Assembly (NCBI GenBank): GCA_947569705.1
Contig: CANOSP010000005.1
Location: forward strand, 40,133 to 104,132
Source: an uncultured Erysipelotrichaceae bacterium
GTDB lineage: Bacteria; Bacillota_I; Bacilli_A; Erysipelotrichales; Erysipelotrichaceae
Length of the DNA: 64,000 nucleotides
Reading direction: 5' to 3'
In this document: in pieces, positions 17,113 through 26,349 of the stretch
How positions within the stretch are numbered: the stretch's first letter is position 1
How the letters are laid out: every line of letters begins with the position of its first letter
Translations under genes and position numbers: made by a program
Notes under the pieces: generated by a model
Told to the model about the DNA's origin: nothing
The model's input: only the letters and a program-made list of their open reading frames with translations
Databases searched by the model: none

Positions 17113-19458
17113 CTATTCTCCGCTTAACAATGCTTTCGGAGTAATTCGCTTAATTCTCAGTGACATCATACAAATAATCACAAAAGTGAAAATGATTAAG
17201 CCGACACCGAACACGATAATTAATCCGATCGGAATTTCAAACATGCATTTTACGATACCGACATTACTTAAAAACAAGGATGCCAACGGATTAATCAAAT
17301 AGGAATTGATCATCAGACCGATCACACAGGAACAAATTACCACCGGCATAAAGCTCAACGCTGTTTGTAAAACGAGTTGACGTGTTGTAAAGCCCAATGC
17401 TTTCATAATTCCGTATTCATACTGTTTTTGATTCAACAAAGTACGAACAAGTAAATACAGCACCAATAACACGATCAAACCGCCCAACAATACGATCGCA
17501 ACTACAATGAAACTCATTAGCACAACATAGACACCGCTTGTGGCGTCAATCACCGCATCGATATTTACCGATGCTTTCACATGTTCATGAAAAGTATTTC
17601 GCACATCTTCATTAAAAGCATCAATATCACTTCCCGGTTTTAAATTCAAATAATAGTTTGCCTCGGTAAGCTTCCCCATTCGCTCATAGCCTTGTCTTGT
17701 TAAAAAACAATCCTTACCTAAATTATTAGAAATCTGAGAATAACCGCTTACGATATAAGACGCCTCTTTGCCGTCAGTGCTGAAGGTAATTTCATCACCG
17801 ATTTTAATCCCCTGATCCTTCGCATATTTAATCGCAACAGCGGTTTCGTTTTCATATCGAGGAAGTCTGCCTTCTACACAAACCATTTGATTATTCAGAT
17901 CATTGAAATCATCGGTGATTGTGACTGCCAGTGATACACCGTTCACATGACGCAGTGATCCGGTATGAAACAAATAACTCTTTTCAATTCGCGGATCCTG
18001 TTGAAAATATTCTTGTAATTCAGCTTCCGTTTCCGTATCAACACCGATACTGGAATCCGCTGTCTCTCCGGCGATCATATCAATCATCGGCTGAATGTCT
18101 AAAATAACATTTTTCAACATCACGGCAGTAAACGCCGACACCAGTGTCAACATTACCGTCGTAATACATACAATAATATTTTGTTTCGTCTGTCCTGCCG
18201 CTGCTTTTAAAGATAAACTCGGTAATAACGGTATGCGTGAATTTGAGAGCGGTACATGATTTTTACGGAAATTATGATTCGGAATACCTTGACGAAGCGC
18301 TCGAATTGCTTCATAGCGTTTTACACGATGTACGGATAAATACACAGCGATCACCACGATTGAGGTAATAAAGGCAATCGTTGTTAAAAACGGCATCGGT
18401 AAAAAACGCATATGATAAGGAATGCCTGTTTGTGAAATCATCATTTCATTGACAGACGGAAACAGACTGTAGGTCAATAAGGCACCGATCGCACTGCTTA
18501 ATACACTGAGCAACATCATTTGAAACATATATGCCAGAATAATCTGACGGCTTTGATAGCCGATTGCCTTTAGAATCCCAAGCTTTTTCATGTTTTCCTG
18601 AATATCCGTGATGACATTCGCAACGATCACAATCATCACAATTAACAATACAATAAATGCCATGGCACTTAAGATTGCGGCGGCGATCATCTGTGAAATG
18701 TAACGAGAGGAAGAAATCAACTGATAAGAACTGGTGATCACGCGCAAATTCGGATATTGCTCGGATAACAATTCATTCAATCGTGTTTCTACAACCTCTC
18801 CGGCTTGCTTATCATGTAAACGCACCGATACAAATGTCGATTCCGGCAGCTGCTCATATGCTTTTATTTCTTGATATAACTCACTGTCTAAAGCCATAAG
18901 GACCACTATACAGTTATGGGAACCGTTCATAATGTGATTCGTATACCCGGCAATCGGAAACGTAAGCGCCTGATCACCGATAATGACTTCAAAATCATTG
19001 CCGAGTTTTAAATTTTCATCATTCGCATAAAGCATCGGAATATAGATGCCTTCAACTCCTTGCTTTTTTTCAATCAATTCACTTGTTCCGATATTGCGTG
19101 AAAATGCCGTTTTTTCATCCATAAACATAAGATTCATACCGATGGTACCGCCGTTATATTGAAATGTCCCGAAAGTAAATAAACCATCGTCCATTCGATA
19201 TTCACTGATATCGGGATCTTCTTTCAACGTTGTATCCAAGAACGCTCGCATCTTTGTATCATTACTGCTTATTGCCATCGTCACATGTTCACTGTGCAGT
19301 CTTTCATGTTGAGCATCGAAATTATTCTTATAATCGCCGGATAAAATCAGCCATATATTCATCATGCAGGCAGCTGTGATAATCAAGGTGATAATTACGA
19401 TTGTCTGTTTTTTGCGTTTGCGGATATTGCTTGCCGCAAGCATTGCATATTTTCTCAT
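17113..19458 (-). CDS. FtsX-like ABC transporter permease
   Basis: 781 residues with the two-unit FtsX layout: TM1 near residues 15-37, a long extracytoplasmic domain, three TM helices (~255-385), then a second TM (~430), a second outer domain (~455-640) and three final TMs. The sequences LRVITSSYQLISSSRYISQM and LLVRTLLNQKQYEYGIMKAL (with KALGF) are typical FtsX features. It follows its ATPase by one base. Such exporters (MacB/Bce/Vex-like) expel peptides or remodel the envelope using a mechanotransmission mechanism; the substrate is unknown. A two-component system 3 kb upstream on the same strand may regulate it. Confidence 0.88.
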   Translation of the reverse strand: MRKYAMLAASNIRKRKKQTIVIITLIITAACMMNIWLILSGDYKNNFDAQHERLHSEHVTMAISSNDTKMRAFLDTTLKEDPDISEYRMDDGLFTFGTFQYNGGTIGMNLMFMDEKTAFSRNIGTSELIEKKQGVEGIYIPMLYANDENLKLGNDFEVIIGDQALTFPIAGYTNHIMNGSHNCIVVLMALDSELYQEIKAYEQLPESTFVSVRLHDKQAGEVVETRLNELLSEQYPNLRVITSSYQLISSSRYISQMIAAAILSAMAFIVLLIVMIVIVANVITDIQENMKKLGILKAIGYQSRQIILAYMFQMMLLSVLSSAIGALLTYSLFPSVNEMMISQTGIPYHMRFLPMPFLTTIAFITSIVVIAVYLSVHRVKRYEAIRALRQGIPNHNFRKNHVPLSNSRIPLLPSLSLKAAAGQTKQNIIVCITTVMLTLVSAFTAVMLKNVILDIQPMIDMIAGETADSSIGVDTETEAELQEYFQQDPRIEKSYLFHTGSLRHVNGVSLAVTITDDFNDLNNQMVCVEGRLPRYENETAVAIKYAKDQGIKIGDEITFSTDGKEASYIVSGYSQISNNLGKDCFLTRQGYERMGKLTEANYYLNLKPGSDIDAFNEDVRNTFHEHVKASVNIDAVIDATSGVYVVLMSFIVVAIVLLGGLIVLLVLYLLVRTLLNQKQYEYGIMKALGFTTRQLVLQTALSFMPVVICSCVIGLMINSYLINPLASLFLSNVGIVKCMFEIPIGLIIVFGVGLIIFTFVIICMMSLRIKRITPKALLSGE

Positions 19459-19459
19459 A

Positions 19460-20215
19460 CTACCAGCCCATATCGTTTAGAAAGGCGGTAAGCTGTTTGC
19501 GGCGGCTTCCTGATTCTTCATAGTCACCGAGCTGACATTCACCCAAAACAATGCCGTCTTTCAGATATAGAATTCGATTACCGCGTAATGCCGACTGAAT
19601 ATCATGAGTCACCATCACGATACTTTGTCCCTGTCGATGAAATTCACTTAATGTATCTAATACCTCGGTTCCGGTTTTGGAATTTAAGGCACCGGTCGGT
19701 TCATCCGCAAACAAAATCTGCGGGTGATTAATCAACGCTCTGACGATTCCGACACGCTGTGCTTCACCGCCGGAAATTTGTGTCGGAAATTTCGCCTGTG
19801 TTGTCTCATCGATCCCGACCGCTTCAAATAAGCTTTTCGCCTTTTTTATCAATGCCTTACGACCCTTTGTGACAAGCAAACCTGCCATCAATACATTATC
19901 CATTACGCTCATGGAATCCATTAAATAAATCTGTTGAAACACAAAGCCGTAATTCTTACGGCGAAATACTGCCAGTTCATCGGCACTGTAATCACTGATA
20001 CAATGATCCTGAAAATGAATTGTTCCGAGTGTCGGCGTATCCATACCGGACAATGCATATAAAAGCGTTGATTTTCCGGCTCCGCTCGCTCCCATAATAA
20101 TTGTAAAGTCTCCTTGATACAGTTCTAAATCAATATTTTTTAATACGTGTTGAATCGTTCCTTTATTGGAAAATGATTTGCTTAGCTTTTCGGTTTGAAT
20201 AATTACAGGTTTCAT
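19460..20215 (-). CDS. ABC transporter ATP-binding protein (LolD/MacB-like)
   Basis: 251 residues, one complete ABC domain. Walker A GASGAGKST (~42-50), Q-loop 'YGFVFQQIYLMDSMSV', signature ISGGEAQRVGIVRAL (~148), Walker B ILFADEPTGALNSKTG and H-loop VMVTHD are all intact. It pairs with the FtsX permease one base downstream to power mechanotransmission-type export. AAAGGAGG precedes the ATG. Confidence 0.95.
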   Translation of the reverse strand: MKPVIIQTEKLSKSFSNKGTIQHVLKNIDLELYQGDFTIIMGASGAGKSTLLYALSGMDTPTLGTIHFQDHCISDYSADELAVFRRKNYGFVFQQIYLMDSMSVMDNVLMAGLLVTKGRKALIKKAKSLFEAVGIDETTQAKFPTQISGGEAQRVGIVRALINHPQILFADEPTGALNSKTGTEVLDTLSEFHRQGQSIVMVTHDIQSALRGNRILYLKDGIVLGECQLGDYEESGSRRKQLTAFLNDMGW

Positions 20216-20328
20216 AAAAGCCTCCTTTTTACACTTCTATTTTATTAAAATAAATATTAAATGGCTTTAGCAGTTTCTTAATTATTTCTTAAATTTGACA
20301 GTACAATATTTATCAGATAATGAAGCTG

Positions 20329-20853
20329 CTATAAAAGTTTATAGGTGCCTTTACCGAGTTTTTTAACTAATCCGTTTGCTTCATTTTGATTCATAATCCT
20401 TTGAAGCTGTCTTGAGCTGCAATGAAGATGAAAGGCTGCCTGCTCAATTCCCTTTAATGTTTGATTAAAACACTTATATTTCATATATGAGATCACTCGT
20501 TCATTAAGCGTAGTCGGAATTGTTTCTACATCTGTTATTGTTGCCATTTTAGCAGCCAAACTTTTACAAACAAGTGCTAAAAAATGATGATTTTTCAATA
20601 GTGCTTCTTTATGTTTTTCAATAGAAAACGATAAACATGTTACACTTTCAACAGCTTCCGCATAAATATGATTACTTTTCGGATAAAAAAGATCCATCTC
20701 TCCGAGCAGGTATTCGTGTGTTCCCTTTGATAAGAAATAACAAGAGCCGTCATCTCTTATCAAATAGATATTTACTGCACCTTGTTCTACAATTTGGAAT
20801 AGGCTTTCCTCTTGAAAAGGCGAACTGATGAATTCACCCTTTTCATATTTCAT
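20329..20853 (-). CDS. Crp/Fnr-family (YeiL-like) regulator, 5' end broken by two compensating frameshifts
   Basis: 174 residues: a cNMP-type beta barrel (KGEFISSPFQEESLFQIVEQ, then GEMDLFYPKSNHIYAEAVES) plus a C-terminal HTH (IEQAAFHLHCSSRQLQRIMN). The family is normally 210-230 residues. The missing piece lies upstream: ATG 20949 with GGAGAAAG before it gives MERIYDKK and enters an A8 tract. The +1 frame then reads VAAHIEKSEYSKILQKTGMI before a TAA that overlaps this ATG (TAATG). ATG 20949 and ATG 20853 are in the same frame, so one insertion and one deletion cancel. It diverges from the MATE gene, a common pairing, and probably controls it. Activity is uncertain. Confidence 0.75.
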   Translation of the reverse strand: MKYEKGEFISSPFQEESLFQIVEQGAVNIYLIRDDGSCYFLSKGTHEYLLGEMDLFYPKSNHIYAEAVESVTCLSFSIEKHKEALLKNHHFLALVCKSLAAKMATITDVETIPTTLNERVISYMKYKCFNQTLKGIEQAAFHLHCSSRQLQRIMNQNEANGLVKKLGKGTYKLL

Positions 20854-20936
20854 TAAGTAAAAATCATGCCCGTTTTCTGAAGTATTTTACTGTATTCGCT
20901 TTTTTCAATATGCGCAGCGACAGTTTTTTTTATCAT
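20853..20936 (-). other. 27-codon upstream ORF coupled to the Crp-like gene
   Basis: ATG 20936 has GGAAAG 5 nt upstream. The frame ends at a TAA sharing its last base with the ATG of the Crp-like gene. It looks like the shifted N-terminal segment of that regulator rather than a separate peptide, but termination-reinitiation could still express the main ORF. Confidence 0.4.
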
Positions 20937-20964
20937 AAATTCTTTCCATAAGCTTTCTCCTACA

Positions 20965-20976
20965 AGACATATGTCT
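20965..20976. promoter_or_regulatory. Palindromic operator AGACATATGTCT between Crp-like and MATE genes
   Basis: A perfect 12-bp palindrome. TATAAT lies at 21000-21005, so the start point is expected near 21012 and the palindrome centre (20970.5) falls at about -41.5, the class II activator position for Crp/Fnr proteins. The -35 region is poor, consistent with activation. Confidence 0.5.
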
Positions 20977-21033
20977 CGTTATTCTGTTCTATTTTACATT
21001 ATAATAAACTGCGATACAAGAGAGGAGCATCAT

Positions 21034-21078
21034 ATGACAAACGTATTTGAAGAAAAAATATTTCTAAAGCAATTATGA
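21034..21078 (+). other. 14-codon leader overlapping the MATE start
   Basis: ATG 21034 follows AGAGGAG and reads MTNVFEEKIFLKQL; its TGA overlaps the MATE ATG (ATGA, 21075-21078). In another frame the same DNA reads ISKAI directly into MSVGL. A one-base deletion has therefore cut off the native MATE N-terminus. Confidence 0.6.
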
Positions 21079-22394
21079 GTGTTGGCTTACCCACAATGCT
21101 CGGTCAGCTTACGACACTTATTTATAATATAGCCGATACTTTCTTTGTTTCATTGACAAAAGATGCGGCTATGATTGCCGCTGTTACGCTTTGTGCACCG
21201 ATCTTATTGATAATCATGTCAATAGCCGGAATATTCGGAATGGGCGGAAGCAGTGTAATTGCCCGTTTATTAGGAAAAGAAAAAAATGAAGAAGCGGGCA
21301 ATACATTAAATTTTTGTGTTTATGCAATGGCGGCAGCCGGTATTTTAACCCTGCTTGCCGGTTTATTGTTATTGCGCCCTTTCGCCGTATTATCCGAAGC
21401 AGATGCTGAAAACATTGCTTATACTTGCAGTTATTTACAATGGATATTTTTGGGTGCTCCTTTTATTATTTTAGCCAACGGCTTTGTCCATCTGTTTCGT
21501 TCCGTCGGATTAATAAAAGAAAGTACTGTCGGCTTAGTGCTGGGAAATGCAATTAACATGATCTTCGATTATGTTTTTATCGCTGTTTTAGACTGGAAGA
21601 CGGCAGGTGCCGCACTCGCTACCTCATTAGGATTCGCCTGTGCAACAATTTATTATCTGTTATGTATGCTGCACAAAAGAAGAAACGGAAATCAACTGCT
21701 GTCGTTGTCACCGAAACGATTTTCACTTGATAGAATAATGGTTCAAAGTGTGATCGGCATCGGCATTCCCGGAGCGCTGATCACCTTACTTATGAGTGTT
21801 TCTAATATTGTGCTTAACAATTATATCGGTATTTACGGTTCTGATGCGGTAGCTTCATATGGGATTGCTTATAAGTTGGATATGATTCCGATATTATTAT
21901 CTGTCGGACTGTCGCAGGGTGTTGCCCCCTTGATAGGTTATTGCTACGGCGGAAATAATCGTAAAAGAATGCATGATATAGTAAAAATTGCAATCTGGTA
22001 CGGTATACTCATGGGACTTTTGTTTACCGCAGCCTTTATGCTTTGGGGAAAGCAATTTGTCGCGATTTTCCTGCAAGACGAACATTTAATTGATCAAGCC
22101 GGTTATTTCTTAAAAATACTCTGTCTGTCGGCGCCTTTACTGAGTGTGATTAATATGATGACAAGCTATTTTCAAGCACTGGGAAAAGCAATGAAATCTT
22201 TGAGCGTTACTCTGCTCAGGAATGCTGTTTTATTTATTCCGGGAGTTATTCTTTTAAACCATTTTTGGAAATTAAACGGTGTGATTGCTGCACAGCCAGT
22301 TGTTGAAATATTATTAACAATCATCTGTATTTTTATGTATTTGTCGGAAACACGCAGATCCGCTTCGATTGAAATGCACTGTAACTATCATTAA
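21075..22394 (+). CDS. MATE-family efflux transporter, N-terminus frameshifted off
   Basis: 439 residues with the 12-TM MATE pattern (PTMLGQLTTLIYNIADTFFV; second half IGIGIPGALITLLMSVSNIV). The native start appears to be 21034: MTNVFEEK, then a one-base loss in the AAAAAA tract, then ISKAIMSVGL. The intact frame therefore begins at ATG 21075, which has no ribosome site of its own but overlaps the leader stop (ATGA). It could be expressed by reinitiation with about 14 residues missing before TM1. Divergent from the Crp/Fnr-like regulator. Confidence 0.85.
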   Translation: MSVGLPTMLGQLTTLIYNIADTFFVSLTKDAAMIAAVTLCAPILLIIMSIAGIFGMGGSSVIARLLGKEKNEEAGNTLNFCVYAMAAAGILTLLAGLLLLRPFAVLSEADAENIAYTCSYLQWIFLGAPFIILANGFVHLFRSVGLIKESTVGLVLGNAINMIFDYVFIAVLDWKTAGAALATSLGFACATIYYLLCMLHKRRNGNQLLSLSPKRFSLDRIMVQSVIGIGIPGALITLLMSVSNIVLNNYIGIYGSDAVASYGIAYKLDMIPILLSVGLSQGVAPLIGYCYGGNNRKRMHDIVKIAIWYGILMGLLFTAAFMLWGKQFVAIFLQDEHLIDQAGYFLKILCLSAPLLSVINMMTSYFQALGKAMKSLSVTLLRNAVLFIPGVILLNHFWKLNGVIAAQPVVEILLTIICIFMYLSETRRSASIEMHCNYH

Positions 22395-22438
22395 ATGGAA
22401 GTAATTTTCAAAGCATAAGCAATGCATACCGCAAAATT

Positions 22439-23701
22439 CTAATCTCTGCTTAACATCAAATAAAGCTTTACCAAAAGACCTTGCTTCCCGTTTTCTACGA
22501 CACATGCCCCCTGCATCATTTTCATTAAATAATCGGTGATATAAAGTCCCAAGCCTGCCCCTTCCATTGCCTCGGTATGTTTGCCTCTTACATATTTTTC
22601 TTTGATGTGCAGTATTTCCTGTTCACTGACACCACCGCCGAAATCCTCAATCGCTATGATCAAATATTGATCGGAAAGCGTGTGTGTGACAAGAATTTCT
22701 GTATCTGCGTATTTGTACGAATTGGCAAAAATATTATCAAACACCTGCTGCAAGCGCAATAAATCCGCACAAACGACACACTCCGGCAGCGATGATAATT
22801 CCGCCTTGTGCCGATAATCGGCATTTTCCAACAGTTTGAAAATTTCACTGCTTTTACAATCAGTGACAGCTACTGATAATGCTTCTAATTCTTCTAATGA
22901 TGAAGTAAATAAATCATTGACCAATCGATCAATCTGATCACTTTTCTGCATAATCTGATGATAGGTAGCTTTATTTTTTTCATTGTCGCTTAATGCCGCA
23001 CCTACCTCTGATGCCGCTTTGATACTGGCTAACGGTGTTTTAATATCATGAGAAAGCTTCGCAATCAACTCTTTTTTACTTTCATTGGCTTTCGCTTCGG
23101 CAATACGCGCCTGTTTGATCTCATAGCGCATTAGATCGAATGCTTCACTGAAAGCACCGAACGCATTCTTACGATCCATAGCCAGCGGTATATCTAAATC
23201 TCCGCAAGCCACTCGCTTCGCAAATGCCAGCATTTGTGAAAACGGCAAAATAATTGTTCGCTGTAAATAACTAAAGTAAATTACCGCAATAATACTTTGA
23301 ATGATTATCATGATCAATACAATGGAAACCATTGTCTGTAATTGCGTTTGATATTGTTGATTCAGGCGGTTTGAAATAATCAGCTTGCCCTGTACTTGAT
23401 CTTCGATCTCAATGTCGAGAATCGTATCCTGATTGTGAATCGCTTCATTAATTGTGGTACTTACTGAAGAATCGCTTTGATAGCGAACATTGCCGTTCTG
23501 ATCGATTACACTGTATTCTTGATTCGTACGATTCACATGATGATCTAAAGCATTCCAGTCGTTTTTCACTTCCCAGAGGATTTCATTGACACTCACCGTA
23601 TCGGTACTTAATTCGCTTCCTTGATCAAACAGCGTGACAAGACAAAAAATCTCGATCGTTAATACAAGCAAATACAGCCAGACAATTCCTTTGCTTTTCA
23701 T
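22439..23701 (-). CDS. Sensor histidine kinase
   Basis: 420 residues. TM1 (~8-26), a ~95-residue extracytoplasmic sensor, TM2 (~122-145), a HAMP-like linker (RVACGDLDIPL), HisKA with the phospho-His in KLSHDIKTPLASIKAA (~215), and an HATPase domain with the N box NIFANSYKYAD, G1 DFGGGVS and G2 GAGLGLYI. Its ATG overlaps the stop of the response-regulator gene by 4 nt. Signal unknown. The FtsX/ABC exporter 2 kb further on the same strand is a reasonable target. Confidence 0.93.
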   Translation of the reverse strand: MKSKGIVWLYLLVLTIEIFCLVTLFDQGSELSTDTVSVNEILWEVKNDWNALDHHVNRTNQEYSVIDQNGNVRYQSDSSVSTTINEAIHNQDTILDIEIEDQVQGKLIISNRLNQQYQTQLQTMVSIVLIMIIIQSIIAVIYFSYLQRTIILPFSQMLAFAKRVACGDLDIPLAMDRKNAFGAFSEAFDLMRYEIKQARIAEAKANESKKELIAKLSHDIKTPLASIKAASEVGAALSDNEKNKATYHQIMQKSDQIDRLVNDLFTSSLEELEALSVAVTDCKSSEIFKLLENADYRHKAELSSLPECVVCADLLRLQQVFDNIFANSYKYADTEILVTHTLSDQYLIIAIEDFGGGVSEQEILHIKEKYVRGKHTEAMEGAGLGLYITDYLMKMMQGACVVENGKQGLLVKLYLMLSRD

Positions 23702-24378
23702 AAGCCGTCACCGCTGAACTGATAGCCTTCGCCCCATTTGGTTATGATATACTTCGGAGCGGACGGATCCTTTTCAATCATTTGCCGCAGCTTGCGGATA
23801 TGGACGTTTAAAGTTCCGTCTGTTGTATACTTATCTTTCCACACCTGTTCAAATAATTCCTGTTTGGTAATCGGCTGATTCGCTCTTTCCATCAAATACA
23901 CCAATAAGCGATATTCCAGCGCCGTAAGATGCTGCAGCTGATTTTCCACATATACTTGATGAGTGGTAAAATCTACACGCAAATGTTCATCTCGATACGC
24001 ATTTTCCTGCGGCTTGCCGTATCGTTTTAATACTGCCTTCACCTTTGCTGACAATACGCTGAGTGAATAGGGCTTTTGAATATAGTCATCTCCGCCGATA
24101 TTTAATGCGACCACCTGATCATCATCACTTGTACGCGCCGAAATAAAAATAATCGGCACCTGCGTGATTGTTCTTAATTCCTTACAGAGCGCAAAGCCGC
24201 TGCTGTTGCCGAGATTGATGTCCAACAAAATGAGCTGTGTGCTGTGTTGCTTAAAAAAATCACGGCAGCTTTGTGCATCATATACAACCGCAGTGTTCAC
24301 TTCAAAAAGATTCAAATATTCTCGCGTGCTGTCTGCCAACAGCTTCTCATCATCTACAATCAGGCAATCGTATTTCAT
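23698..24378 (-). CDS. OmpR/PhoB-family response regulator
   Basis: 226 residues from ATG 24378, which follows AAGGAG by 7 nt; an in-frame start at 24420 lacks this. The receiver domain has the acidic pair (CLIVDDEK), phospho-acceptor Asp in LILLDINLG, the switch Ser/Thr in FISARTSDDD, and Lys in YIQKPYSL. The winged-helix output domain (LTALEYRLLVYLMERANQPI, then DGTLNVHIRKLRQMIE) binds DNA. Coupled to the kinase gene downstream. Confidence 0.95.
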   Translation of the reverse strand: MKYDCLIVDDEKLLADSTREYLNLFEVNTAVVYDAQSCRDFFKQHSTQLILLDINLGNSSGFALCKELRTITQVPIIFISARTSDDDQVVALNIGGDDYIQKPYSLSVLSAKVKAVLKRYGKPQENAYRDEHLRVDFTTHQVYVENQLQHLTALEYRLLVYLMERANQPITKQELFEQVWKDKYTTDGTLNVHIRKLRQMIEKDPSAPKYIITKWGEGYQFSGDGL

Positions 24379-24620
24379 AGGCAGCTCCTTTTTATCAGCT
24401 TCGGCTTTTTTAACAAGCATCAGCGATTAATTACTTATATTATAGAGGTTCTTTTACATAAACTCAATGAAAATGTCATCGGTTCTATTTTCATCTCATA
24501 ATCACAAAACGCTTTTATAATGATCTTTCATATGCGTACTTTTCTCATATTATCCGCATTCTCTCATTTTGCTTTCCTTTATTTTGTGATACAATATGAT
24601 TAATAAAGCGAGGATACATT

Positions 24621-25493
24621 ATGAAAAAGATCAGAAAAGCAATCATACCGGCAGCGGGATACGGCACCAGATTCCTTCCTGCCACAAAAGCGATTCCTAA
24701 GGAAATGCTGCCGATCGTCGATATTCCAACGATTCAATATATTGTTGAGGAAGCCGTAAACAGCGGGATTGAGGATATTTTGATTATAACCAATGCACAT
24801 AAATCTTGCATAGAAAATCATTTCGATCATAATTTTGAATTAGAACAAAAGCTCATTCAAAGCAACGATCAGGAACGCTTTGAAATGGTTTGCCGTATTG
24901 CCGATATGGCAAATATTTATGCAGTCAGACAAAAAAATCCGCGCGGCTTAGGACATGCGGTTTTGTGTGCAAAATCATTTGTCGGTGATGAACCGTTTGC
25001 CGTTTTGCTCGGTGATGACATTGTTGTCAATACAGACAAAAGCGCAACCCGTCAATTAATGGAAGCGGCTCAAAAGCATCAAGGATCGGTAATCGGAGTA
25101 CAAAAAGTAAAGGATGAAAATGTTCATAAATACGGAATTGTTGATCCGGCGTCAACCGTTGAAGAGCGTATTGTAAAGCTTGCTTCAATGGTTGAAAAAC
25201 CGGCTTTAAAAGATGCACCGAGCAATCTTGCGGTCATGGGCCGCTATGTATTGGAAAGTGAAATCTTTGCATTCTTGGAAAATCAGGCTCCCGGTGCCGG
25301 CAACGAAATCCAGTTGACCGATGCGATTGCCCGCATGGCGAAAGAGCGTAATGTCTATGCCTGTGATTTTGTCGGCAAGCGTTATGATGTCGGTGATAAG
25401 GTTGGTTTTTTACAAGCACAAATTGACTTTGCCTTAGCCCGCGCAGATCTGCATGATGCGATGGCAGAAATCATTAAAGAGACAAAGCTGTAA
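24621..25493 (+). CDS. galU: UTP-glucose-1-phosphate uridylyltransferase
   Basis: 290 residues, full length. It makes UDP-glucose from UTP and glucose 1-phosphate for glycolipids and wall glycopolymers. Motifs: IIPAAGYGTRFLPATKAIPK at the start, VLLGDDIV (metal-binding Asp), GIVDPA, MVEKP and GAGNEIQLTDAI. Starts at an ATG after GCGAGGA and ends before a strong terminator. It works downstream of phosphoglucomutase. Confidence 0.96.
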   Translation: MKKIRKAIIPAAGYGTRFLPATKAIPKEMLPIVDIPTIQYIVEEAVNSGIEDILIITNAHKSCIENHFDHNFELEQKLIQSNDQERFEMVCRIADMANIYAVRQKNPRGLGHAVLCAKSFVGDEPFAVLLGDDIVVNTDKSATRQLMEAAQKHQGSVIGVQKVKDENVHKYGIVDPASTVEERIVKLASMVEKPALKDAPSNLAVMGRYVLESEIFAFLENQAPGAGNEIQLTDAIARMAKERNVYACDFVGKRYDVGDKVGFLQAQIDFALARADLHDAMAEIIKETKL

Positions 25494-25543
25494 TCTATAT
25501 CGCTCAAACATATTATAATTTTAGTATATTATATTCTTATATG

Positions 25544-25570
25544 AAGCTGTATATCCTACAGCTTTTCATT
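25544..25570 (+). terminator. galU terminator
   Basis: AAGCTGTA-TATCC-TACAGCTT followed by T-rich sequence. Confidence 0.75.
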
Positions 25571-25609
25571 TTTTATTCATTCTCGACTCATAGTATTTCA
25601 ATCATTTGT

Positions 25610-26206
25610 TTATGAATCATTTTCAATTAAATCATTTATTACTTTCTTCATAGTTTTCATATTCGTAGAATGATACATTTCACATAACTTACCCAGTGTA
25701 TCAAAATTTAATTGTTTAAACAAATCAATATCTATTCTTAAATCATCAAACAGAAGATGATACATTTCTTTTTTACTGCGAACCGGTTTTATTGTATACA
25801 GTTTATCACAAAGTGCCTTTTCCGCAACGGCAATTGTAAAACAGCGATCACCTTCATCTATAATTTCAATCCCATAAGGATATACAAGTGAGGGAACATC
25901 ACGATATGTAAAAACACCCAAAGCATTCCTGTATTCTTTTTTCTTTCCTTTATTAAAAGTAGCACTTGTGTATACGTAGACTGCTTCCGGTATTAACCCA
26001 TAATATGCCAATGCATAATCAAAGGATAAGTAGGAAGGCGCGTATATCGCGTTAGCTACTAAATAACCGGGAATATTTTTATCCGTCTCATATAGATTTT
26101 TAGTTAATTTAATGATTTTGTTTTGATCACTCATTCTTTTGATTTTAATATCAGGTGCTTTATATTCAGTCAATGAGTTTCTTAACATTTCATATGTCAT
26201 CAACAT
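25610..26206 (-). CDS. AbiEi-like antitoxin-domain protein (orphan)
   Basis: 198 residues. The stretch 'YLVANAIYAPSYLSFDYALA', followed by YGLIPE, and 'EKALCDKLYTI' match the AbiEi/transcriptional-regulator antitoxin domain of type IV toxin-antitoxin systems. The N-terminal winged helix is short. GAGGTG precedes the ATG by 7 nt. No AbiEii nucleotidyltransferase flanks it: downstream is the galU terminator, upstream a GNAT gene. It is either a stand-alone regulator or the remnant of a second AbiE locus. It looks more AT-rich than its neighbours. Confidence 0.65.
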   Translation of the reverse strand: MLMTYEMLRNSLTEYKAPDIKIKRMSDQNKIIKLTKNLYETDKNIPGYLVANAIYAPSYLSFDYALAYYGLIPEAVYVYTSATFNKGKKKEYRNALGVFTYRDVPSLVYPYGIEIIDEGDRCFTIAVAEKALCDKLYTIKPVRSKKEMYHLLFDDLRIDIDLFKQLNFDTLGKLCEMYHSTNMKTMKKVINDLIENDS

Positions 26207-26349
26207 ATTTTCACCTCACACTTACATTATATGTTAGTATGCGGTGAAAATCAACAATTATTTAAAGGCTGAGCACATAAATCAACCTATCATAAGTCAA
26301 AAAAATAATGCTCAACGCTTCAGATCACACCGGATACATAGTCAAACTA

